Positions 56,188 to 63,321 of a DNA stretch of 64,000 bases are shown in pieces (the stretch's first letter is position 1; every line of letters starts with the position of its first letter). Under the pieces are notes generated by a model. The model was not told the origin of the DNA, made no database searches, and was given only the letters and a program-made list of their open reading frames with translations. The stretch covers positions 62,001-126,000 of the forward strand of contig JANSYJ010000008.1 of assembly GCA_024742495.1 (NCBI GenBank). The letters run 5' to 3'. Source of the DNA: Bacteroidota bacterium (GTDB taxonomy: Bacteria > Bacteroidota > Bacteroidia > Flavobacteriales > Schleiferiaceae). Made by a program: the position numbers and the translations under genes.

Positions 56188-56219
56188 GCCCATAGTCGGG
56201 TGAAAGAAGAGCCGAGCCT

Positions 56220-56254
56220 AAAAAAAAACGCGATCGTATGCATACAACCGCGTT
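56220..56254 (-). terminator. Terminator of the small coiled-coil gene
   Basis: On the minus strand AACGCG, an inner palindrome GTATGCATAC and CGCGTT form a long hairpin followed by nine T residues. It lies 29 bases past the stop of the gene at 56283, supporting that gene as a real transcription unit. Confidence 0.85.
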
Positions 56255-56282
56255 ATACTCCATTACGGAAAAACCAGTCGAA

Positions 56283-56477
56283 CTAAGAATTTCGTTTTCT
56301 AGTTGGATATAACTTTTGCTTAAAATCTGTGATTTCATCTTTCAATTTCTTGTTGGCGCTATTCAGTAATTCATTTTGATGCTTCATGATACTCAATAGA
56401 TCATGCATAGCATTGAGGTTTTCTAGTTGGACGGTAACGATTTGTTCTAAATCAGCTTTGGTATATCTTATACTCAT
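56283..56477 (-). CDS. Small coiled-coil protein next to the restriction system, function unknown
   Basis: This 64-residue protein starts at the ATG at 56477; a TTG two codons upstream is less likely. Residues 8-52 are strongly helical with heptad-like leucines and isoleucines (IVTVQLENLNAMHDLL, LLNSANKKLKDEI), suggesting a coiled-coil dimer. The tail PTRKRNS is basic. No family is recognised. It is divergent from the controller-like gene, shares with it a 148-base region full of palindromes, and has a strong terminator. It may belong to the restriction island or be a resident gene. Confidence 0.6.
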   Translation of the reverse strand: MSIRYTKADLEQIVTVQLENLNAMHDLLSIMKHQNELLNSANKKLKDEITDFKQKLYPTRKRNS

Positions 56478-56488
56478 ATTCAATAGAT

Positions 56489-56503
56489 TTTAGATTATCT
56501 AAA
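56489..56503. promoter_or_regulatory. Perfect palindrome, operator candidate 1
   Basis: TTTAGA, spacer TTA and TCTAAA form a perfect 15-base palindrome in the divergent region between the coiled-coil gene and the controller-like gene. It lies 12 bases before the coiled-coil ATG. Confidence 0.5.
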
Positions 56504-56525
56504 CTATAGTTCGATTATTGAGACT

Positions 56526-56539
56526 AAAGTAATTACTTT
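56526..56539. promoter_or_regulatory. Perfect palindrome, operator candidate 2
   Basis: AAAGTAA and TTACTTT abut to form a 14-base perfect palindrome, in the middle of the divergent region. It overlaps the left arm of the next inverted repeat. Confidence 0.5.
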
Positions 56540-56569
56540 CTGTATAGATTCCAAAAATTAGTACAGAAA
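56537..56569. promoter_or_regulatory. Inverted repeat, operator candidate 3
   Basis: TTTCTGTA (56537-56544) and TACAGAAA (56562-56569) are perfect inverted arms with a 17-base spacer. The spacing suits a pair of half-sites or two overlapping operators for a small helix-turn-helix dimer. Confidence 0.5.
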
Positions 56570-56625
56570 TTCTAAACTATTGTATTAATAAGCTAAATTT
56601 GAATACTGATAATCGAAAAACCAGT

Positions 56626-56841
56626 ATGACAGAACTCGGAAATTATTTATCAAGAAAATCCGCTAGTAAGGCCGAGATATCTAAGAAGACGGGAATTAGT
56701 AAATCCAGAATCAGCGAGCTAACATTAAACGTTTCTACCCAATTAAGAGCTAGAGAACTTTATTTAATAGCTCTTGCCTTGGATGTGGCTCCGGGAGAAA
56801 TGTTTGAAGAAATATATAACGGATTAAAATTAGAGAATTAA
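56626..56841 (+). CDS. XRE-type helix-turn-helix protein, probable restriction controller
   Basis: This 71-residue protein starts at the ATG at 56626; a TTG at 56599 would add nine residues. It is nearly all helix-turn-helix: KAEISKKTGISKSRISELTLN is the DNA-binding unit, and LIALALDVAPGEMFEEI is the usual final helix. Its size and position, 8 bases before a DNA methyltransferase and with an endonuclease after that, fit the controller (C) proteins of type II systems, which delay endonuclease synthesis. The palindromes upstream are its likely targets. A plain XRE regulator is the alternative. Confidence 0.8.
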   Translation: MTELGNYLSRKSASKAEISKKTGISKSRISELTLNVSTQLRARELYLIALALDVAPGEMFEEIYNGLKLEN

Positions 56842-56849
56842 GATAATTT

Positions 56850-58421
56850 GTGAATTGTATAGATTTATATAGTGGTATTGGAGGTTGGACTTTAGGCATG
56901 AAGCTCAATGGAATTGAACACATAAAATCTTTTGAATGGAATAAAGATTCTAACCTAACGCACAACCTAAATTTTGGGACTAATACCAGAGAAATAGATA
57001 TTAGGAAACTTGATTTCTATACATCCCTGCCGGAGGTCGGATCAATAGATTTTGTTGTTGGTAGTCCACCTTGTACACAATTCTCCTACGCTAATAAAGG
57101 TGGTGGTGGAGATATACAAGATGGATTGATAGATATGTATCAATTTCTTTCTGTAGTAGAATACCTCAAGCCTAAGTATTGGGCAATGGAAAACGTACCT
57201 CGCGTTAAGAACATTCTTCAAAAAGTCTTAAACGAAGATGCAAAATTTAAGCGCTTCAAAAAACTATTCAATTATATAGAAGTTGTGGATTCCAGTGAAT
57301 ATGGAGCCCCTCAAAAACGAAAGAGAATGATTGCAGGGAATTTCCCTTTTGAATTATTTGAAGCTTATAAAAGTAAAACCGAAGCAAAAACCTTAGGAGA
57401 TGTTCTTGAAGCTTTAAGCAACAAAGATGTGATCGATCCAATTTATGGATATTCCATTCCTAAATCCGAATTAACTGATCACATTACTGAAGAAGTTTTA
57501 AATTTTGAAGAACTAAGAATAAACAAGGAATCAAAAACTTATCATCCTATATATAATGGCATGTCCTTTCCTGAAAGACTTGACAAACCCTCCCGTACAA
57601 TTACTTCTACTTGTACCAGAGTTTCAAGAGAAAGTTTAGTTATACAAAATGGAATTGGATTTAGAAGACTTACGGTTAGAGAAAGAGGAACATTAATGGG
57701 GTTTCCAGTTACGTATCAATTTTATGGAAAATCTTACAATTCAAAGTTAAAGATGATTGGAAATGCAATTCCTCCAATTTTAACTTATTACATATTTCAA
57801 AGTATGTTAGAAGTTCCTTCAGGAAAACTAACATTGATTCATGAAACAAACAAATATCATCATGAATCACCATCCTTTAAGACACCGCATACACCTCCCG
57901 ATAAAGTAAAATTCAAGTACAAAGAAAGCAGATCATTCAGACTGGCAATTCCAGAATATAGATTTGGAAGCGGAGTACGATTCGAGTTGTCAAATAAATT
58001 CAACAAAGAGAACTGTCTTTGGAGTATAAAATTCTTCTATGGCTCATCTACTAAGATAATGGAAGTCAAATTCAATAATAAAAGATATGATAAAACTATA
58101 CAACTTATAAAAAGTCAGAATATAGATATTACTCCCTTTATAGATAATATCATTTCCTACTCAAAGGAACTGAGTTCTTCAGAATTACAAAAAAGATGGA
58201 CTCATAAATCAAAAGAACTTACCCACCCATATGAAGCAATAGACAATCTTTCCAAACTTGGTCTTAAAATTAAAAAGAGACTTAATGGACTAAAAATTAA
58301 TGATTCTGAGTTTTCATCAATTGTTGGAGAGAATTTGAACTCAAAATTATTCGATCACAAAGAGTTAATCCTATCAGGAATAATACTAGGATACAACTTT
58401 AATAATAACATTAGACCATGA
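56850..58421 (+). CDS. DNA cytosine-5 methyltransferase with a C-terminal extension
   Basis: This 523-residue enzyme has all main cytosine-5 motifs: IDLYSGIGG (4-12) for S-adenosylmethionine, PPC (73-75) with the catalytic Cys75, ENV (114-116), QKRKR (155-159), RRLTVRERGTLMGFP (272-286) and GNA (304-306). The target-recognition segment between about 195 and 265 is short. About 200 residues follow motif X (from about 325), a length I do not expect in this family, and I do not recognise them. The start is GTG at 56850, directly before motif I. It overlaps the endonuclease gene by 4 bases (ATGA). Confidence 0.93.
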   Translation: MNCIDLYSGIGGWTLGMKLNGIEHIKSFEWNKDSNLTHNLNFGTNTREIDIRKLDFYTSLPEVGSIDFVVGSPPCTQFSYANKGGGGDIQDGLIDMYQFLSVVEYLKPKYWAMENVPRVKNILQKVLNEDAKFKRFKKLFNYIEVVDSSEYGAPQKRKRMIAGNFPFELFEAYKSKTEAKTLGDVLEALSNKDVIDPIYGYSIPKSELTDHITEEVLNFEELRINKESKTYHPIYNGMSFPERLDKPSRTITSTCTRVSRESLVIQNGIGFRRLTVRERGTLMGFPVTYQFYGKSYNSKLKMIGNAIPPILTYYIFQSMLEVPSGKLTLIHETNKYHHESPSFKTPHTPPDKVKFKYKESRSFRLAIPEYRFGSGVRFELSNKFNKENCLWSIKFFYGSSTKIMEVKFNNKRYDKTIQLIKSQNIDITPFIDNIISYSKELSSSELQKRWTHKSKELTHPYEAIDNLSKLGLKIKKRLNGLKINDSEFSSIVGENLNSKLFDHKELILSGIILGYNFNNNIRP

Positions 58422-59029
58422 AAATTCAATTTACCTATTCTCATCTAAATGGGCTAGAGTGGCTATTACATCATCACCCTAAACTTTGGAAAGAAATCAA
58501 GAGTTCAATCGAAAGTGTGGATTCTGAAAAATGTAAAACAAAAACGAGTAAAGAAAAGACTATGAAAGGTAAAGTCTTGTACTCACCTATTGACATGAAT
58601 TCTGAAATGAAAAAGGAATTTGAATCTCGTGGTTGGAGTGAGGAAAGATACACCTATTATGTAACAGACGACCATAAGTTAACAAGGCATATAGTCAATT
58701 TACCAAGCGAAAAGCAAAAGAAGTATATAGAAGAATCGGGGGCTACTCCAATTCAGTCTTATCACCAAACGGATTTTGTGAAAAATCGAGTTTCTGTTGA
58801 GGTTCAATTTGGAAAATATCCGTTTATCGAATTTGATTTATTTGTTAAACATCTTGGATTTTTTATTGGAGATAATATCGATTTGGGAATAGAAATTATT
58901 CCTACCAAAGCTTTACAAAGTCAAATGTCATCAGGTCCAGGATATTACGAAAGAACTTTATCACATATATTAAGACAAGGTAGAGGGAATCCGTCTGTAC
59001 CATTGATAATTATTGGAGTGGAACCATAA
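58418..59029 (+). CDS. BglII-like type II restriction endonuclease
   Basis: This 203-residue protein follows a DNA methyltransferase with an ATGA overlap. Asp119, Glu128 and Gln130 (in FVKNRVSVEVQFG and the preceding TD) have the spacing of the BglII active site, Asp84, Glu93 and Gln95. The length (BglII has 223 residues) and the motif FDLF with GPGYYERTL after it also fit. I therefore assign it to the BglII-like PD-(D/E)XK group. The recognition site cannot be read from sequence. BglII cuts AGATCT, but its own methyltransferase makes N4-methylcytosine, unlike the partner here. Confidence 0.8.
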   Translation: MKIQFTYSHLNGLEWLLHHHPKLWKEIKSSIESVDSEKCKTKTSKEKTMKGKVLYSPIDMNSEMKKEFESRGWSEERYTYYVTDDHKLTRHIVNLPSEKQKKYIEESGATPIQSYHQTDFVKNRVSVEVQFGKYPFIEFDLFVKHLGFFIGDNIDLGIEIIPTKALQSQMSSGPGYYERTLSHILRQGRGNPSVPLIIIGVEP

Positions 59030-59051
59030 AAGCGGTATACAAAATGCTTAT

Positions 59052-59067
59052 CCGCCCTTAGGGGCGG
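59052..59067. terminator. GC-rich hairpin between converging genes
   Basis: CCGCCC (59052-59057) and GGGCGG (59062-59067) pair around TTAG. It has no T tract on either side, so it may only partly terminate the endonuclease and the gene at 59068, or protect their 3' ends. Confidence 0.45.
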
Positions 59068-59268
59068 CTATGACATCCTATACAGATCGTAATGAGTAAT
59101 TAAAGATTCAATCTCTTTGGTTCTAGGGCTCACCCACACGATACCAATTAAAATAAAGGCAATGCCACTTACCATTGGCGGTCGCATGATATTTCCGCCT
59201 TCAGGCATACTTAAGTAAATCATATAGGCTCCCAGAATAAGGAGGATTATCGCTACAATTTTCTTCAT
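59068..59268 (-). CDS. Small two-helix membrane protein
   Basis: This 66-residue protein has two hydrophobic segments (about residues 3-20 and 33-48) and a short polar C-terminal tail. No family is recognised. It stands alone, converging on the endonuclease gene. Its base composition looks like that of the rest of the chromosome, so it probably lies just outside the restriction island. Confidence 0.55.
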   Translation of the reverse strand: MKKIVAIILLILGAYMIYLSMPEGGNIMRPPMVSGIAFILIGIVWVSPRTKEIESLITHYDLYRMS

Positions 59269-59442
59269 GATTTGGATATTTTTTGGTTGCTGAGCAGGAA
59301 AGTTAAGTATTATTTTTCGTCTTGTTTAATTGCCGGCATCAGCTATAGCTTAATAATGCTCCTCCTCCAAGGTCTAGCAAAGAATTACTGCCTTAATTGC
59401 GAAGAAGCAGACGCTGAGAACATTAAACATTCACTTTCTCCC

Positions 59443-59472
59443 TTGTAATACAGATTAAGCTTTCGATATTTG
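59443..59472 (+). promoter_or_regulatory. Promoter of the 59479 gene
   Basis: TTG at 59443-59445, a 19-base spacer and GATATTTG at 59465-59472 match the Bacteroidota pattern TTG-N19-TAnnTTTG with one mismatch. The ATG follows after only 6 bases, implying a very short or absent leader. Confidence 0.5.
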
Positions 59473-59478
59473 CGAACG

Positions 59479-59964
59479 ATGAGCGAAAAAAGCCCCCAAC
59501 GCATTCCGGACTGGTTGCACTTACTTTTAAGTGTTGTTCTAAGCATCTTAGCCTTATTCCTAGTTTATGCGATTGTATTTGTAATTAGTGACTTGGTCTC
59601 TACTCACCTTTTCGCCATCGATCTCACCGCTTATTGGATGGGCATCATAAGTATTTCCCTAGCTTGTTTAATTACCTACGCTTGGGTTAGACGACATAGA
59701 GCGCGAACCGAACCGGTAGTTTGGAAGCGAAATCTGCGCTGGAGCGCAAACCTTATCCTCTTGATCTTTCTGGCCTTTGCACTCTTTGTGGCCTATCGGG
59801 TTTACACTAAAAAATTCGAATTACCCAATTTAAATGACTTTGTGCCGGTAAGCGAAGTCTCCAGTGATAGTCTTCAAAGCGAAGATACTGCCATAGACAG
59901 TTTGGGTATGGAAGACATGGTGATGGACAGTGCTCATTCGAGCCTTGATAGCATTGCCAATTAA
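59479..59964 (+). CDS. Small membrane protein with an acidic tail, function unknown
   Basis: This protein has 161 residues from the ATG at 59479; a TTG at 59470 falls inside the promoter element and is rejected. Three membrane helices are visible (about residues 13-35, 43-63 and 86-104). The final 45 residues are rich in Ser, Asp and Glu and probably disordered. No family is recognised. It is a single gene upstream of rlmN, which has its own promoter. Confidence 0.55.
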   Translation: MSEKSPQRIPDWLHLLLSVVLSILALFLVYAIVFVISDLVSTHLFAIDLTAYWMGIISISLACLITYAWVRRHRARTEPVVWKRNLRWSANLILLIFLAFALFVAYRVYTKKFELPNLNDFVPVSEVSSDSLQSEDTAIDSLGMEDMVMDSAHSSLDSIAN

Positions 59965-59991
59965 AGTCATTGCTAAGGATTTGAATTCCGG

Positions 59992-60022
59992 TTGAATGGC
60001 TTCCTTTGATGTCCTACCTTTG
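59992..60022 (+). promoter_or_regulatory. Promoter of rlmN
   Basis: TTG at 59992-59994, a 20-base spacer and TACCTTTG at 60015-60022 make the best promoter match seen in the window. The -7 element lies downstream of the ATG at 60009 and 4 bases before the GTG at 60027. Confidence 0.65.
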
Positions 60023-60026
60023 CCCG

Positions 60027-61088
60027 GTGAGTACAGCCCGTGATATCCGCGCATTAAGTCGCGACCAAATTCAAGAATACTTTCAATCGATTGGAGAACC
60101 TAAGTTCCGTGCTATTCAAGTTTATGAATGGCTCTGGCAAAAAGGCGCAATTGATTTCAATCAAATGACCAATCTCTCTTTAAGCCTTCGCGAGAAGCTA
60201 AAGGAAGATTTTGTTATCAATCACATCCGCGTTGATGAAATGCAAAGAAGTGAGGACGGCACCATTAAAAACGCGGTTCAACTTTATGATGGCTTGGTGG
60301 TAGAGTCGGTGCTTATTCCAACGGACAATCGCATAACCGCCTGCATAAGCTCTCAAGTTGGTTGCAGCTTAGACTGTAATTTCTGTGCTACTGCTCGTTT
60401 AAAACGGATGCGGAATTTAAATCCTGATGAGATTTATGATCAAGTGGTAGCCATTCAAAATGAAGCCGAATCTTTTTTCGGGCGACCCTTAACCAATATT
60501 GTATTTATGGGCATGGGCGAGCCATTGATGAATTACAACAATGTGATTGCCGCCATTGAAAAAATCACCTCTCCTGAAGGTTTGGGCATGTCACCACGAC
60601 GCATTACCGTTTCTACTGTGGGTCTCTCCAAGATGATTCGGAAATTGGCCGATGAAGACCCAAAGTTTAAGCTGGCCCTTAGCTTACACTCTGCCCGCGA
60701 TGAGGTCCGCAATAAAATAATGTCCATCAATCTGAAGAATCCGGTGGCCGACTTAATTGACGCTTGTCAGTATTGGTATGAAAAAACCAAGAGTAAGGTA
60801 ACCTTGGAATATGTGGTTTGGCGCGATATTAATGATAGTGAGGAAGATATAAAGGCCTTGCTAAAGTTTTGCAAGCAGGTGCCAACCAAGGTAAATCTTA
60901 TCGAATACAATCCCATTGATGACGGTATTTTCCAACAAGCCGACTTTGCGGCGGTGGAGGCCTATCAATTGGCATTGCAAAAGATTGGCACTGTGGCAAC
61001 CATTCGCCGCAGCAGGGGAAAGGACATAGATGCCGCTTGCGGTCAATTGGCTAATAAAAATGAACTATTAAAGGATATGAATTCTTAA
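60027..61088 (+). CDS. rlmN: 23S rRNA/tRNA adenine-C2 methyltransferase RlmN
   Basis: RlmN is a radical SAM enzyme that methylates C2 of A2503 in 23S rRNA and A37 in some tRNAs. CSLDCNFC is the CxxxCxxC cluster motif, MGMGEPLMN a conserved radical SAM segment, and IDAACGQLANK near the C-terminus holds the cysteine that forms the methyl intermediate. The start is uncertain. The ATG at 60009 lies upstream of a strong promoter element, so I favour the GTG at 60027 (353 residues), which starts at the family's usual DIRALS region. That would make the message almost leaderless. Confidence 0.94.
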   Translation: MSTARDIRALSRDQIQEYFQSIGEPKFRAIQVYEWLWQKGAIDFNQMTNLSLSLREKLKEDFVINHIRVDEMQRSEDGTIKNAVQLYDGLVVESVLIPTDNRITACISSQVGCSLDCNFCATARLKRMRNLNPDEIYDQVVAIQNEAESFFGRPLTNIVFMGMGEPLMNYNNVIAAIEKITSPEGLGMSPRRITVSTVGLSKMIRKLADEDPKFKLALSLHSARDEVRNKIMSINLKNPVADLIDACQYWYEKTKSKVTLEYVVWRDINDSEEDIKALLKFCKQVPTKVNLIEYNPIDDGIFQQADFAAVEAYQLALQKIGTVATIRRSRGKDIDAACGQLANKNELLKDMNS

Positions 61089-61117
61089 ATCCCTAATAGC
61101 GATTGCCTTTCAAAATG

Positions 61118-61125
61118 TACCTTTG
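61118..61125 (+). promoter_or_regulatory. -7 promoter element of the polyprenyl synthase gene
   Basis: TACCTTTG is an exact TAnnTTTG match ending 8 bases before the ATG at 61134. No -33 TTG sits at the right distance. Confidence 0.5.
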
Positions 61126-61133
61126 AAACCCGA

Positions 61134-62108
61134 ATGTCGAGCCTTAAACAGATACAAGCGCCCATAGCCGTAGAGATGAAAGCTTTCGAGCCTAAGTTTC
61201 GCGACTATATGGCTTCCAAAGTGGCCCTTCTCGATCGGATTACGTATTACATCGTTAAACGAAAGGGCAAGCAATTAAGGCCGATGCTGGTTTTCCTTAG
61301 CGCTAAGCTTCACGGAACCATTGATGACTCCTCCTACCGCGGGGCGGCCTTAGTTGAGCTGATGCATACTGCCACCTTGGTGCATGATGATGTGGTGGAT
61401 GATTCAAATATGCGTCGAGGCTTTTTCTCCCTCAATGCTCTATGGAAAAATAAGATTGCCGTTTTGGTAGGCGATTACTTGCTTTCACGAGTCTTATTGT
61501 TGTCTGTTCAAAATAAGGAGCATAAACTCTTGGAACTCATTAGCACCGCGGTGCAAGAGATGAGTGAAGGGGAACTTTTGCAAATTGAAAAAGCACGGCG
61601 TTTGGATATCGATGAGGAAATCTATTTCGATATTATCACCAAAAAAACGGCCTCGCTTATTGCTTCCTGCTGTGCCGTGGGCGCCGCATCCGTAAAACCG
61701 GAAGCCGAAAAAATTGAGCAGATGCGCCAGTTTGGCGAATATCTAGGCATTGCCTTTCAGATTAAAGATGATCTTTTCGATTTTCAGCAAAGCGCTAAAA
61801 CGGGTAAGCCTACTGGTATAGATATTCAAGAGCAAAAAATGACCTTGCCCTTGATTTATGCTTTACGCAATGCTAATCGCAGCGACCGAAAATTTATGAT
61901 TCGGGTAGTGAAACGCTACAATCATGATCGAGATAAGGTGGAGCAGGTGATGAAGATGGTGCGTGAATCTGGCGGCATTGAATACGCCAGCGGCAAGATG
62001 GAAGAATATTATCAAAAGGCCCTGCGGATTTTAGAGACTTATCCAGAATCCGAAGCCAAAAGCTCCTTGGTAGAATTAGCGGAATACGTTATCCAAAGAA
62101 ATAAGTAG
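61134..62108 (+). CDS. Polyprenyl diphosphate synthase
   Basis: This 324-residue trans-prenyltransferase extends an isoprenoid chain with isopentenyl diphosphate. The first Asp-rich motif is DDVVDD (85-90), and the second is DDLFD (212-216) in FQIKDDLFDF. GKQLRP (45-50) binds the homoallylic substrate. Small residues around TATLVHDD before the first motif (Ala80, Thr81) leave room for a long product, which fits the octaprenyl-type chain of menaquinone. Menaquinone is the probable substrate of the act complex upstream, though the link is metabolic and not an operon. Confidence 0.92.
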   Translation: MSSLKQIQAPIAVEMKAFEPKFRDYMASKVALLDRITYYIVKRKGKQLRPMLVFLSAKLHGTIDDSSYRGAALVELMHTATLVHDDVVDDSNMRRGFFSLNALWKNKIAVLVGDYLLSRVLLLSVQNKEHKLLELISTAVQEMSEGELLQIEKARRLDIDEEIYFDIITKKTASLIASCCAVGAASVKPEAEKIEQMRQFGEYLGIAFQIKDDLFDFQQSAKTGKPTGIDIQEQKMTLPLIYALRNANRSDRKFMIRVVKRYNHDRDKVEQVMKMVRESGGIEYASGKMEEYYQKALRILETYPESEAKSSLVELAEYVIQRNK

Positions 62109-62271
62109 CAGTCTTTAGCATGTGGTCGATCGTTTTCACCTGATCGACAAATAAATACAGTATAGCAAATTACACTTTTTGTATAAAGTACCCTTTCTGC
62201 TCTTAGGGGAAAACACTAATTTCGCTGCCCGCATTCTAAAGCGGGATTTAAACCCTAAAGACCAAACAAAG

Positions 62272-63096
62272 ATGGAAAAGATGGAAGACTTTTTGGCCCA
62301 AAGTTGGGACCTCATTTTAAGCTATGGCGGCAAAGTAGTGCTCGCTATAATTGTCCTAATTATCGGCCTAAGCATCATTAAGCGCCTTACTAAGGTGTTT
62401 CGTAAAATGCTTACTAAGCGTGATGTTGATGAAAGCTTAGTTCCTTTCTTAAGCTCCTTGATAAACGCCCTAATGAAAGCGATGTTGGTGATTTCAATCG
62501 CCAGCATGGTGGGTATTGAAATGACCTCATTCGTAGCCATCTTAGGTGCGGCTGGTTTGGCAGTAGGCCTGGCCTTACAAGGTTCATTAAGTAATTTTGC
62601 CGGTGGTGTTTTAATATTAATTCTTAAGCCTTTCAAGGTTGGAGATTTTATTGATGGGGCCGGAGTATCCGGTACGGTACGTGAAATTCAAATTTTCTAT
62701 ACCTACCTCACCACCCCAACTGGTCAAGAAATAATGGTTCCAAACGGAAGCCTATCCAATAACTCAATCACCAATTTCAGTTTTAATGAAAACCGTCGTT
62801 TAGACATGACCTTTGGCATTGGATATGGTGATGATATTGATAAAGCTAAAAGTCTATTGCACGAGATTGCAGCGGCTGAAAAACGCTTTTTGGACGAGCA
62901 AGGCATCACCATTTTTGTTGAAGCACTTGCGGATAGCAGTGTGAATATTCGCTTACGCGGATGGACTAAAAATGGCGATTATTGGGACGTAATGGGCGGA
63001 CTAAATGAAATCGTTAAAAAGGAATTCGACAAAGCCGAAATCGGCATCCCTTATCCACAAATGGATTTACACCTCGTAGAGGATACCACCAAATAA
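62272..63096 (+). CDS. Small-conductance mechanosensitive channel (MscS family)
   Basis: This protein has 274 residues from the ATG at 62272; a TTG at 62179 would add 31 unrelated residues. MscS channels open under membrane tension and release solutes after hypo-osmotic shock. Three N-terminal helices are visible. The pore helix GAAGLAVGLALQGSLSNFAGGVLIL is glycine/alanine rich as usual, followed by the beta domain PFKVGDFI and the C-terminal cage. A closely similar gene follows at 63322, so the pair arose by duplication. A terminator separates them, so they are transcribed separately. Confidence 0.94.
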   Translation: MEKMEDFLAQSWDLILSYGGKVVLAIIVLIIGLSIIKRLTKVFRKMLTKRDVDESLVPFLSSLINALMKAMLVISIASMVGIEMTSFVAILGAAGLAVGLALQGSLSNFAGGVLILILKPFKVGDFIDGAGVSGTVREIQIFYTYLTTPTGQEIMVPNGSLSNNSITNFSFNENRRLDMTFGIGYGDDIDKAKSLLHEIAAAEKRFLDEQGITIFVEALADSSVNIRLRGWTKNGDYWDVMGGLNEIVKKEFDKAEIGIPYPQMDLHLVEDTTK

Positions 63097-63166
63097 ACTG
63101 CTCTAAACCAGAGGGCTCTATTAAAGCGCTCAGTTAATTTAGATCAATCTATAGCATAGAATCACC

Positions 63167-63199
63167 AAAGCCTCGAGTTTATACTTGAGGCTTTTTTTA
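63167..63199 (+). terminator. Rho-independent terminator between the two MscS genes
   Basis: AAAGCCTCGAGT (63167-63178) pairs with ACTTGAGGCTTT (63183-63194) with one mismatched position, followed by T residues. Confidence 0.85.
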
Positions 63200-63321
63200 T
63201 GCTTGGCGCGCCGCGGCGAAAATCGTGCGTGGCCTGAAAAAGGGATTTATTTTTTTTAAATAACTAGCATCTAAGCTTCAAATTCCTAATTTTCTTGGCT
63301 CAACAACAAGCAAACAATATC

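Noticed and set aside
56269-56625. Ten-base direct repeat AAAAACCAGT at 56269 and 56616 as an insertion footprint
   Set aside because: It is short and A-rich, and the second copy lies inside the cassette, not at its far edge. Chance is likely.
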